NCBI GenBank assembly: GCA_900768265.1
Contig: CAAGCF010000029.1
Coordinates: 16,193-80,192, forward strand
DNA length: 64,000 nucleotides
Source: an uncultured Collinsella sp.
GTDB lineage: Bacteria > Actinomycetota > Coriobacteriia > Coriobacteriales > Coriobacteriaceae
Reading direction: 5' to 3'
In this document: one piece after another, positions 27,561 through 35,708 of the stretch
Position numbering within the stretch: the stretch's first letter is position 1
How the letters are laid out: the number at the start of each line of letters is the position of its first letter
Translations under genes and position numbers: made by a program
The notes under the pieces: generated by a model
Told to the model about the DNA's origin: nothing
Database searches by the model: none
Seen by the model: only the letters and a program-made list of their open reading frames with translations

Positions 27561-28493
27561 CTAGCAAACCTTACGGATTGCGATACCCTTCTGATACTCA
27601 TCGACCTTGGCAAAGTCGCCCAGACCCGGGCACTCGACCACGTTGGCGCCGGTGGCCATCGAAAGGCGCAGGGCGTCCTCGACGCGCTCGGGGGCGTCGT
27701 GCCACACGGACAGGAACGCAGCGAGCGAGGAATCACCGGCGCAAACCGTCGACAGCAGCTTGACCTCAAAGGTACGGTTGGCAAACCAGATGTGCTCGCC
27801 GTTGGAGAAGTACGCTCCGGCGCCACCAAGGGTCAGCAGCACGTTCTTGGCGCCCTTGGCATGAAGTTCGGCCATAGCGCCCTTGACGGACTCGTCGTCG
27901 CCACCGCTTACCTTTATGCCAAAGATGTCGAGTAGCTCGTCGTCGTTGGGCTTAATGAGCAACGGCTCCATAGCAATGAGGTCGGCCAGCTGATGGCTCG
28001 AGATATCGAGCACGAACTCGGCGCCTTTCGCCTTCACGCGACGCAGGACCTCGGCAAGGAAGCCCTCGGAGGTGTTGGGGGGCAGCGAGCCGCTAATGAC
28101 CAGGCAGGTCATGTCGTCGAGTGAATCGATGAGCTCAAACATCTCCTGCTCGTTGGCAGCGTTGATGGCGGCACCGGCATTGACCATGTTGTACTCGGTG
28201 TCGGGACCGGCGTTGAGGAACACGTTGACACGAGTGATGCCGTCAGTCCACACGGGCTTGACGGGCACGCCCAGGGCCTCGGCGCCCTTAACGATGAACT
28301 CGCCCGAGAAGCCGGCGAAGAAGCCCAAGATCGTGGTGTCGACACCGTAGTGGTCGAGCGTAAACGAGACGTTGAGACCCTTGCCGTTGGGGGTGTAGAC
28401 CGCGTTACGGGTGCGCGTAACGGTATTGGCGGACAGGCCATCGCAGGAGATGTTGTAGTCAATGGCGGGATTTGCAGTGAGCGTGTAAATCAT
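27561..28493 (-). CDS. fruK: 1-phosphofructokinase, second tandem copy
   Basis: The 310-residue PfkB-family kinase starts MIYTLTANPAIDYNI, has NPNGKGLNVS-type substrate loop residues (TPNGKGLNV) and the catalytic VCAGDSSLAAF motif, where Asp is the general base. It phosphorylates fructose 1-phosphate (or tagatose 6-phosphate in some relatives). The ATG at 28493 follows GAAAGGAA; the longer frame was rejected. The paralogue at 28678-29610 lies upstream with a terminator between, so expression may differ. Confidence 0.88.
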   Translation of the reverse strand: MIYTLTANPAIDYNISCDGLSANTVTRTRNAVYTPNGKGLNVSFTLDHYGVDTTILGFFAGFSGEFIVKGAEALGVPVKPVWTDGITRVNVFLNAGPDTEYNMVNAGAAINAANEQEMFELIDSLDDMTCLVISGSLPPNTSEGFLAEVLRRVKAKGAEFVLDISSHQLADLIAMEPLLIKPNDDELLDIFGIKVSGGDDESVKGAMAELHAKGAKNVLLTLGGAGAYFSNGEHIWFANRTFEVKLLSTVCAGDSSLAAFLSVWHDAPERVEDALRLSMATGANVVECPGLGDFAKVDEYQKGIAIRKVC

Positions 28494-28614
28494 GAATGTT
28501 CCTTTCACGAAGCAACGTGTTAATGAAAGTATATTCCACACTTCGGCAAAAGGCTACAACAACTCGGCGAACGGTGTGGAAGCGGTGAAGGGAGGTTTCA
28601 TCTCACTTTTCCAA

Positions 28615-28649
28615 CGAAAAAACGGCACCCCGATCAAAACCGGGACGCC
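28615..28649 (-). terminator. Terminator between the two fruK copies
   Basis: On the minus strand a 9-bp stem (28649-28641 with 28632-28624, two G-T pairs) is followed by TTTTTT. Confidence 0.7.
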
Positions 28650-28677
28650 GCATGCGCACGAATATGTCGCGTTTCGC

Positions 28678-29610
28678 TTACTTGCGATCGAGCTTACGGA
28701 CGGCAACGCGCTTGCTGTACTCGTCAACGTGACCGAAGTCGCCGATGCCGACGGACTCGGCAACGTTGGCGCCGGTGGCCATAGCGAGCTTCATGGCCTC
28801 CTCGACGTTGTCGCGATCCCTGTACCACTTGTGCAGGAACGCAGCGAGGGTGCAGTCGCCGGCGCAGACGGAAGAAACCAGCTTGATGTTGAACTCACGC
28901 TTGGCGTACCAGATGTCCTCGCCGTTGGAGAAGTAAGCGTCGCCACGGCTACCACGGGTGAGCAGCACGTTCTGGACGCCGGCCTCGTGAGCCAGCTTCA
29001 TGGCAACTCGGACCTCGTCGTCGGTGTCGACCGGCACGCCGAAGATGGCCTTCATCTCATGATGGTTCGGCTTGATGAGCAGCGGCTTCTTGTGAGCGAG
29101 CTCCTTGAGCTTGTCGGAAGAAAGGTCCAGGACGACGTCGGCGCCACGAGCCTGAGCGTGCTCCATGACCTGAGCCAGGAAGTCGGGCGTAGCTTTGGGA
29201 GGCACGGAGCCAGAGACGATCAGGCACTCAAGATCGCCCGCGGTGTCCAGGATGTTGTAGAGCTCCTCCTGGTGCTGCGGCGTAATAGGAGCACCGGGGT
29301 TGAGGATGCCGTACTCGTGCTGGCCATCGTTGACGTAGGTGTTGATACGCGTGATGCCGTCGGTCCAGACCGGGCGGCACAGGCAACCCAGGTTCATGAC
29401 TTCCTCGACGATGAACTTGCCCGTGAAGCCGGCGAAGAAGCCGAGCGCGACGGTGTCGACGCCCATCTTCTTAAAGGCGAAGGACACGTCGAGGCCCTTG
29501 CCGTTGGCGGTGTAGCTGGCCGAGCCGGTGCGGACGTTCTCGTCGGGCTCGAGCGGAGAGCTCGAAACCGTCATGTCGACAGCCGGGTTAGCGGTTAGCG
29601 TGTAGAACAT
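28678..29610 (-). CDS. fruK: 1-phosphofructokinase, first tandem copy
   Basis: The 310-residue protein begins MFYTLTANPAVDMTV and carries ANGKGLDVSFAF and VCAGDCTLAAFL. It is clearly paralogous to 27561-28493 along its full length. With FruA, HPr and enzyme I just upstream, fructose 1-phosphate is the most likely substrate. AGGGGGT precedes the ATG. An imperfect palindrome at 29638-29667 lies between this gene and ptsI. Confidence 0.88.
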   Translation of the reverse strand: MFYTLTANPAVDMTVSSSPLEPDENVRTGSASYTANGKGLDVSFAFKKMGVDTVALGFFAGFTGKFIVEEVMNLGCLCRPVWTDGITRINTYVNDGQHEYGILNPGAPITPQHQEELYNILDTAGDLECLIVSGSVPPKATPDFLAQVMEHAQARGADVVLDLSSDKLKELAHKKPLLIKPNHHEMKAIFGVPVDTDDEVRVAMKLAHEAGVQNVLLTRGSRGDAYFSNGEDIWYAKREFNIKLVSSVCAGDCTLAAFLHKWYRDRDNVEEAMKLAMATGANVAESVGIGDFGHVDEYSKRVAVRKLDRK

Positions 29611-29684
29611 TTACAGTACCCCCTGTATATGTGAGGGCCGCGTGGCCGGCCCATTCCAACCACGCGGTTACCTCTGATACCAAA

Positions 29685-31388
29685 TTAGCGAGCTGCGGAC
29701 TCGAGCAGTGCCTTGACCTCAGCGGCGGTGTTGCAGGCGAGCGCCTTCTCGGCGAGCTCGTCGCATTCGGCCTTGGTCCACTGGCTGATGGTCTTGCGGG
29801 CGCGCAGGATGGACGGAGCGCTCATCGAGAACTCCTCCAGGCCCCAGCTGATCAGCAGCGGCTCAAGCAGCGGATCGGCAGCGGCCTCGCCGCACATACC
29901 GACCATGATGCCGGCCTTCACGCCGCTCTCGATGATGTTCTTGAGCGAGCGGAGCACGGCGGGATAGTACACCTGGTACAGGTTGGAGATGGTGTCGTTG
30001 CCACGGTCGGCGCACATGGTGTAGCCGATCAGGTCGTTGGTGCCGATGGAGAAGAAGTCGGCGACCTCGGCAAGACGGTCTGCGAGCAGCGAAGCGGCGG
30101 GCGTCTCGACCATAATGCCGACCTCGATGTTCTCGTTGAACTTTCGACCCTCTTCGGTCAGCTCGGCCTTGCACTGCTCGACGAGCTCCTTGACAGCCAA
30201 GACCTCCTCGACGCAGGTGACGAGCGGGATCATGATCTTGACGTCACCGAAGGCGCTAGCACGCAGCAGAGCGCGGAGCTGGACCTTGTACTGGTCGGGA
30301 TTGGCCAGGCAGTAACGCACGGCGCGGAAGCCCATGAAGGGGTTGTCTTCCTTGACCATGTGCAGATACGGAATCTCCTTGTCGCCACCCACATCGAGCG
30401 TGCGGATGATGACCGGAGCGCCCTTGAGCGCGCTGGCGACCTTACGGTAGGCGTTGAACTGCTCCTCCTCGGAAGGAAGCTCAGCGGAGTCCATGAACAG
30501 GAACTCGGAGCGGAACAGACCGATGGCCTCGGCGTCGTGATCGAGCGCGTTGGGCACGTCATCGGGGTTACCGATGTTGCAGGCGATGATCTTCTTGATG
30601 CCATCGGCAGTCACGGACGGCTTGCCACGGAAGGCCTCGAGGGCTGCCTTCTCGGCAGCGAAGGCCTCGGCCTTGGCGGTGTAGGCAGCGAGCGTCTCCT
30701 CGTCTGGATCGGCCTCGACGATACCCTTGCCACCGTCGACGACAACGGTCATACCGTTGCGCAGCGCGGTGCAGCTGTTGGAAACCGAAAGGACAGCCGG
30801 GATCTCGAGGGCACGCGCGATGATCGCGGAGTGCGACGTGCGGCCACCGGTCTCGGTGACGATACCGGCAACGTGGGCCTTATCGATCGTGGCGGTCATG
30901 GACGGCGTGAGGTCATGCACGACAACGACGGTGTTCTCGGGCAGGACGGAGAGGTCGACGACCTCCTTGCCCAGCAGCTCGGCCAGAATACCGGTGCGGA
31001 TGTCGGCGATGTCGGCCGCGCGCAGACGGAACATCTCATCGTCCATGGACAGGAACATGTTCTCGAACATGGTCGAGGTGTCCATGAGCGCCTGCTCGGC
31101 GCAGGTGCCGCCGTCAATGGCGGCGTTGATGGCGTCGGTCATGCCCGGATCCTGAGCCAGGACAATGTGTCCGCTCATGATCTCGGCCTCGGCCTCGCCC
31201 ACCGTCTCCTTCATGTGGTCGGCCTGAGCCTGGGTCTTCTCGCAGAAGACCGAAAGAGCGGTCTGATAGCGCTCCTTCTCTGCTGCCGAATCAGCAACCT
31301 CGTGCGGCTCAAACGTCAAGTCGGGATCGACGGCGACCATGACGGTGCCGATACCGATGCCCTCGGAAGCGTTGACTCCCTGATACAT
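29685..31388 (-). CDS. ptsI: PTS enzyme I (phosphoenolpyruvate-protein phosphotransferase)
   Basis: The 567-residue protein has the phospho-histidine motif GGRTSHSAIIARAL, the PEP-binding segment LFRSEFLFM, NDLIGYTMCADRGND and the C-terminal GMCGEAAAD with the catalytic cysteine. It takes phosphate from PEP and passes it to HPr. Of two nearby ATGs, 31388 has GAGAGGA at about 6-7 bases; the one at 31394 abuts that site. It lies downstream of ptsH and upstream of both fruK genes. Confidence 0.95.
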   Translation of the reverse strand: MYQGVNASEGIGIGTVMVAVDPDLTFEPHEVADSAAEKERYQTALSVFCEKTQAQADHMKETVGEAEAEIMSGHIVLAQDPGMTDAINAAIDGGTCAEQALMDTSTMFENMFLSMDDEMFRLRAADIADIRTGILAELLGKEVVDLSVLPENTVVVVHDLTPSMTATIDKAHVAGIVTETGGRTSHSAIIARALEIPAVLSVSNSCTALRNGMTVVVDGGKGIVEADPDEETLAAYTAKAEAFAAEKAALEAFRGKPSVTADGIKKIIACNIGNPDDVPNALDHDAEAIGLFRSEFLFMDSAELPSEEEQFNAYRKVASALKGAPVIIRTLDVGGDKEIPYLHMVKEDNPFMGFRAVRYCLANPDQYKVQLRALLRASAFGDVKIMIPLVTCVEEVLAVKELVEQCKAELTEEGRKFNENIEVGIMVETPAASLLADRLAEVADFFSIGTNDLIGYTMCADRGNDTISNLYQVYYPAVLRSLKNIIESGVKAGIMVGMCGEAAADPLLEPLLISWGLEEFSMSAPSILRARKTISQWTKAECDELAEKALACNTAAEVKALLESAAR

Positions 31389-31521
31389 TCCCATTCCTCT
31401 CTCCGTGTCATGTGATAAAGCGTTTTGCCATATCCATGACAAAAGAGCGCAGCTACCTTAAGACAGGTCACTGCGCCCCCAAATATGAACTTAGTTGTTC
31501 AACATGCGACCCGTTTGAGTT

Positions 31522-31785
31522 CTACTCGCCAAGACCGCTCTTGATGAGCTCGATGGCAGCAGCCAGAGCCTCGGCCTCGTCGGCGCCGTCGCACTTGACC
31601 TCGACCTCGGTGCCGCAGGGGATACCAGCAGCCATGAGGGCCATCGGGGACTTGCCGTTAACCTCCTTCTCGGGGGTGACGACCGTCACGTCACAGGCGT
31701 ACTTGCCCATGGTGGAGGCGAACAGACCAGCCGGACGCATGTGCAGACCCTGAGGATTAACGAGGGTAGCCTTCTCAGAAACCAT
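31522..31785 (-). CDS. ptsH: PTS phosphocarrier protein HPr
   Basis: The 87-residue protein has the active-site histidine in NPQGLHMRPAG (His ~15) and a KSPMALMAAG segment in which the Ser corresponds to the regulatory Ser46 of Gram-positive HPr. AAGGAG lies at good spacing before the ATG. It relays phosphate from enzyme I to FruA. A family-1 palindrome occupies its upstream region. Confidence 0.95.
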   Translation of the reverse strand: MVSEKATLVNPQGLHMRPAGLFASTMGKYACDVTVVTPEKEVNGKSPMALMAAGIPCGTEVEVKCDGADEAEALAAAIELIKSGLGE

Positions 31786-31920
31786 AGTTGACTCCTTTTT
31801 TGTGTTTAACCCCTGTCATGCATGTGGCAGGAGTCAGATTCACGACGTTGTTTATATTAACTCACATCAAACGGTTTTTCATTGTGTTTCGCACGAATTG
31901 TTGGACAGATGTGTTTGTCG

Positions 31921-32081
31921 TCCGCTTGCTCGCCCACAGGGGGCCGGGCGCGGGCTGTGAGATTTCCTGCTCTACAGTCCTGCTCGCACGAAGAGCACAT
32001 TAAGTGCTCTTCGGCTCGTGCGGAACTCGCGATAAATCTCACAGCCCGCGCCCGGCCCCCTGTGGGCGAGCAAGCTGCGGA
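31921..32081. repeat. Family-1 nested inverted repeat, copy C
   Basis: Outer arms of 45 and 48 nt (31921-31965 and 32034-32081) are complementary apart from a 3-base bulge and are very GC-rich. The core at ~31974-32031 is the reverse complement of the copy A core and has the same inner stem sequence. It lies about 135-300 bases upstream of ptsH. Apart from this element and the terminator at 32244-32282, the 529-bp gap between fruA and ptsH holds no gene that I can support. Confidence 0.85.
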
Positions 32082-32243
32082 AACTCGGTCGGTCCAGAGC
32101 AATATCGTGCGAACGGAATTCTGGCTATTTTTTTGTTCGCCTGGTTGATCTAGTTGATGGAGCCTATCTATACCCTCTTGTGGACTGAGGGGTGTCCCAA
32201 ACTGCTGGCAGAAAAGGAGCGTCCCTAAGTGCCGAGTTGGGAA

Positions 32244-32282
32244 GAAAAAGGCGGAGGCCCTGGTGAGGGTCTCCGCCTTTTT
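32244..32282. terminator. Terminator after fruA (stem usable in both directions)
   Basis: A long stem (AAAAAGGCGGAG at its left side, CTCCGCCTTTTT at its right, loop around TGGTG) with A and T tracts on both sides lies 33 bases after the fruA stop. Confidence 0.88.
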
Positions 32283-32314
32283 ACAGGGGGCGATATTATT
32301 CGCTGACTGCTGGA

Positions 32315-34318
32315 TTAGACCAGGCGGGCGTTGATCGTCTTAGCGATCTCGGCGGCGTCGGTGGAACCCTTGACGGTGGCACGGAAGTCCTCGTCCATGA
32401 GCGCCTCGGCGACCTTGGACAGGATCTTGAGGTGCGTGGTGCCAGCCTGAGCGCCCGGGATGAGCAGGGCGATGGCCACGTTGACGGGAGCGCCGTCCAT
32501 GGTATCCCAACCGGTCACGCCGGACTCGTCCTTAACGACGATGACGGCAGCCTCGGTAATGGCGTCGGACTTGGCATGCGGGATGGCGAAGCCCTCCATC
32601 ATGCCCGTGGTGCCCTCGGCCTCGCGGGCCAGGAAGGCGTTCATCACGGCGTCGGCGTCGCTGGCGATACCGGCCTTGACAGCCTGGTTGGAAACGAAGC
32701 TCAGAGCCTCGTCACGAGACGCGAAGTCCTCGGCGACAAAGACATTCTCAACCTTCACGAAGTCGGCAGCCTCGGCCTTAGGGGCCTCAACGGCAGCGGC
32801 CTTGGAAGCCTCAACCGGCTTGGCTACAGGAGCGGCCTTCTGATTCTTCTCGAAGTCATACTTCTTGAAGGCCACGAACAGGATGCCGCCGACAACAGCA
32901 CCGATGAGGATCGCGAGAACCCAAAGCGGACCGTTCTCGACAACGGGCAGGACCAGGAAGCCACCGTGAGGCGCCGGATCGTGAACGTTGAACATAATGG
33001 TCAGGATCGAAGCGATAGAGGAACCGAGCATCATAATGGGCATGACCGGCCAGATGTTCTTGGTCATGAACGGAATGGCGCCCTCGGTGATGTGGGTGCA
33101 ACCAAGAATGAGGTTGACGATACCGGCGTCGTGATCCTCCTGGCTGAAGTACTTCTTGCCGACGACGACGGCGAAGGTGGTGATCAGCGGCGGAACGATG
33201 CAGGCGGCGGAAACGGCAGCCATGAAGTTGGTGCCGAAGTTGTAGGTCTCGGTGCCAACACCGGCGGCCAGGGCCTCGGTGAGCATAGCGGTACCGGTGA
33301 CGTAAGCAGCCTTGTTAACCGGGCCACCCATGTCAAAGGCGCACATGCAGCCGATGGCAAGACCCAGGACAACGGCGCCAGAGGCAGACAGGCCCTTGAG
33401 GAAGTCCATCATGGCGGTGTTGATGGCAGCCATGGGGCCGGAAATGCCGAGCATGACCAGGCCGACGATGGCAGTCGAGAACAGCGGATACAGGAAGATA
33501 GCCTTGAGGCCGTCCAGGTTCTTGGGCAGACCGGCAAAGACCTTCTCGAGCAGCAGGATGACATAGCCAGCGAGGAAGCCGCCGACGATGCCGCCCAGGA
33601 AGCCGAAGCCCACGCCGGCGCCACCGGCGTCGATCATACCGGTATCGGCGTTAACGGGCAGGCCCTGGATGGCGATCATGCCGGCAACAAAGCCGGGGAC
33701 GAGTGCCGGGCGCTTGCCGATGGACTCGGCGATGTAGGCGGAAAGCACCGGAACCATGAGGTTCATGGCGATGCCGCCGATAATCTTGAGCATAGCGGCG
33801 AAGCTGTTGTAGTCGGCAGCCGTCGAATCGAAGGACGTGATGCCCCACAGGAACGAAACGGCGGTCAGAACACCACCGGCGACGACGAAGACCAGCATGT
33901 GGCTGACGCCATTCATGAGGTGCTTGTAGATGACGTGGCCGATGGACTCCTTCTCCTCGACCTCGTCCTCGACATCGGCGGCAGCGGCAACCGTATCGTC
34001 GCCCTTGGCGGCGAGCGCGCGGTCAATCAGCTTTCCGGCGGCCTCGACGGACAGGGCCTTGGAAACACCGACGGAAACCATGGGCTTACCGGCGAAACGC
34101 TCAGCCTGGACATCCTTATCGGCTGCGACGACAACGGCCTTGGCACCAGCGATCTCGCTCTTGGTGAGCTCGTTCTCGACACCGACCTGGCCATGGGTCT
34201 CGACCTTAATGGTCAGACCGCGCTCGGCAGCTGCCTTCTCCAGCGCCTCCTTCGCCATGAAGGTGTGCGCGATACCGGTCGGGCAACCGGTGGCGGCGAT
34301 GATGTCAAACTTAGCCAT
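32315..34318 (-). CDS. fruA: Fructose-type PTS transporter, single chain in IIB-IIC-IIA order
   Basis: The 667-residue protein starts with IIB (IIAATGCPTGIAHTFMA, active Cys ~11), then a membrane IIC domain (residues ~125-470) with about nine hydrophobic segments and GGPVNKAAY, an Ala/Lys-rich linker, and a C-terminal IIA domain (~520-667) with MMEGFAIPHAKSDAI (active His). It imports and phosphorylates fructose at C1. AAGGAGGG precedes ATG 34318, and family similarity starts there. The IIA domain is at the C-terminus, unlike the IIA-first order of many Gram-positive fructose permeases. Confidence 0.93.
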   Translation of the reverse strand: MAKFDIIAATGCPTGIAHTFMAKEALEKAAAERGLTIKVETHGQVGVENELTKSEIAGAKAVVVAADKDVQAERFAGKPMVSVGVSKALSVEAAGKLIDRALAAKGDDTVAAAADVEDEVEEKESIGHVIYKHLMNGVSHMLVFVVAGGVLTAVSFLWGITSFDSTAADYNSFAAMLKIIGGIAMNLMVPVLSAYIAESIGKRPALVPGFVAGMIAIQGLPVNADTGMIDAGGAGVGFGFLGGIVGGFLAGYVILLLEKVFAGLPKNLDGLKAIFLYPLFSTAIVGLVMLGISGPMAAINTAMMDFLKGLSASGAVVLGLAIGCMCAFDMGGPVNKAAYVTGTAMLTEALAAGVGTETYNFGTNFMAAVSAACIVPPLITTFAVVVGKKYFSQEDHDAGIVNLILGCTHITEGAIPFMTKNIWPVMPIMMLGSSIASILTIMFNVHDPAPHGGFLVLPVVENGPLWVLAILIGAVVGGILFVAFKKYDFEKNQKAAPVAKPVEASKAAAVEAPKAEAADFVKVENVFVAEDFASRDEALSFVSNQAVKAGIASDADAVMNAFLAREAEGTTGMMEGFAIPHAKSDAITEAAVIVVKDESGVTGWDTMDGAPVNVAIALLIPGAQAGTTHLKILSKVAEALMDEDFRATVKGSTDAAEIAKTINARLV

Positions 34319-34445
34319 GTGTCCCTCCTTCTTGAGTACTGCGCCCTCAGGCGCTCCCCTACACGCGCGTCCTTGCGCGCTTTTCCACAACTGAAAGATA
34401 CCAACCCACCGTCCGCGTGAGAAGAGACAAGGCGCAATTCTCCGG

Positions 34446-34488
34446 TGAAAGGTTCTTTCATAACCGTAAACGGTAGGTGAAAGTTTAC
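34446..34488. promoter_or_regulatory. Cluster of palindromes in the fruA-rpiR divergent region, candidate operators
   Basis: A perfect TGAAAG-GTT-CTTTCA palindrome (34446-34460) is followed by ACCGTAAACGGT (34463-34474) and by GGTGAAAGTTTACC (about 34476-34489), an imperfect palindrome repeating the TGAAAG half-site. They sit midway between the divergent fruA and RpiR-type starts, a suitable place for regulator binding. Confidence 0.5.
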
Positions 34489-34590
34489 CATCAACACTTG
34501 AAACGGCAAGGTGTATCTTGTAATTGAAAATGCCCGTATACTATGGCATTGAAAAATGAGTCCTATTTTCATGCCAACCAGGAGCCATCC

Positions 34591-35448
34591 ATGACCGATA
34601 GCAGCAAGAGCGCGCTCTCCCTTATTAGCACTCATCAGGGATATAGTGGATCCGAGCAGCGCATTGTCGACTATATATTGGAGCACCAGTCCGAGGCGCC
34701 GCGCCTGACGGCCGCCCAGCTTTCGCGTGCCGCAGCCACTTCTGAGGCGACGGTTTCGCGCTTCTGCCGCAAGCTGGGCTTTGGCAGCTTCCGCAGCTTT
34801 CAGTTTTCGTTGGCGCGCGACTTGGAGAGTCAGCGCAACGAGGGCCTGACCGACGAGGTCTCGCTCGACAACATGGAGCAGAGCCTTAAGAATATCTTGG
34901 CTGCCAAGGTCAGCGAGCTTAACGCGACTATCGACGGGATTGACCACGATACGCTAACGGCCGTTGTGCACGCGTTAAAGAATGCGGGCGTTATTGAGTT
35001 TGCGGCCGTAGGCAACACCAACTCCGTCGCGCTCGACGCGACGTTTAAGTTTTCGCAGCTGGGCCTTCGCTGCATGGCAAGCACCATCAGCGAGACCTCG
35101 ATTGGTTTTGCGCTCACGTTGCGCCCCGGCGACGTTATCGTGCTGATATCGAACTCCGGCAAGTCGCGCCGTCTGAATCGCATGGCAAAAGCGGCTCGCG
35201 ACTGCGGTGCCACCGTGGTCGTCATCAGCAGTGACAGCAAGTCTCCACTTGCGCGCCTAGCCGACTACACCTTTAATACCGTCAATCACGAGGCGCTGCT
35301 GACAACGGGCGACTTCGCGTTCTCCAAGATGAGCGCCACGATGATCATCGAGGTCATCTACAACTTCCTGCTGCCCGAAATCGAGGACGCCCGAGAGCAC
35401 ATCAGCTACTACGAGGAGCTCATTCAACCGGATAAGGTCGTAGAGTAG
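34591..35448 (+). CDS. RpiR-family regulator (HTH plus SIS sugar-phosphate domain)
   Basis: The 285-residue protein has an N-terminal RpiR helix-turn-helix (LTAAQLSRAAATSEATVSRF, then CRKLGFGSFRSF) and a C-terminal SIS domain (VIVLISNSGKSRRLNRMAKAA), which binds sugar phosphates in this family. ATG 34591 follows AGGAG at 6 bases; an upstream frame extension was rejected. Its divergent position next to fruA suggests control of the fructose PTS genes in response to a sugar phosphate such as fructose 1-phosphate (inference). Confidence 0.9.
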   Translation: MTDSSKSALSLISTHQGYSGSEQRIVDYILEHQSEAPRLTAAQLSRAAATSEATVSRFCRKLGFGSFRSFQFSLARDLESQRNEGLTDEVSLDNMEQSLKNILAAKVSELNATIDGIDHDTLTAVVHALKNAGVIEFAAVGNTNSVALDATFKFSQLGLRCMASTISETSIGFALTLRPGDVIVLISNSGKSRRLNRMAKAARDCGATVVVISSDSKSPLARLADYTFNTVNHEALLTTGDFAFSKMSATMIIEVIYNFLLPEIEDAREHISYYEELIQPDKVVE

Positions 35449-35481
35449 GTTTTAGCGGGGGACGTTATGTGCCGTTCCCAC

Positions 35482-35633
35482 AAAACTATGCCGGTTTACT
35501 ACGATGAAATCGGAACATGCAATCACATCGCATTGTTAAAGAAAACCGCAGGCTTTCTACCTGCGGTTTTCTTTTTGCAATTTTAGCCGTGCTCGAGCTA
35601 TGCCGATTCATCGTAGTAAACCGACATAGTTTT
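35482..35633. repeat. Family-2 nested inverted repeat, copy 2
   Basis: Outer arms of 32/31 nt (35482-35513 and 35603-35633) pair with one mismatch and one bulge and include GGTTTACTACGATGAA. The inside carries a perfect 15-bp hairpin (35538-35552 with 35560-35574). It shares ordered blocks with 5365-5502 on the opposite strand. It lies between the convergent RpiR-type gene and recN and fills most of that gap. Confidence 0.75.
35538..35576. terminator. Terminator hairpin inside the family-2 element
   Basis: The stem AAAGAAAACCGCAGG with its complement and a 7-base loop ends in CTTTTT. Its A/T flanks on both sides would let it end transcripts from both convergent genes. Confidence 0.7.
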
Positions 35634-35708
35634 TTGACGGTCGGGCCAGACGGACAAGTAGCGAGGCAAGAATTACTGATATTTTGCCCCCAACACCACC
35701 GGGTCGTT

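Noticed and set aside
29638..29667. Palindrome between ptsI and fruK as a terminator
   Set aside because: The 8-bp stem has a long loop and no T run, so termination is not supported.
29631..31415. 594-residue plus-strand frame antisense to ptsI
   Set aside because: It lacks family motifs and a ribosome binding site, whereas enzyme I motifs are intact on the other strand.
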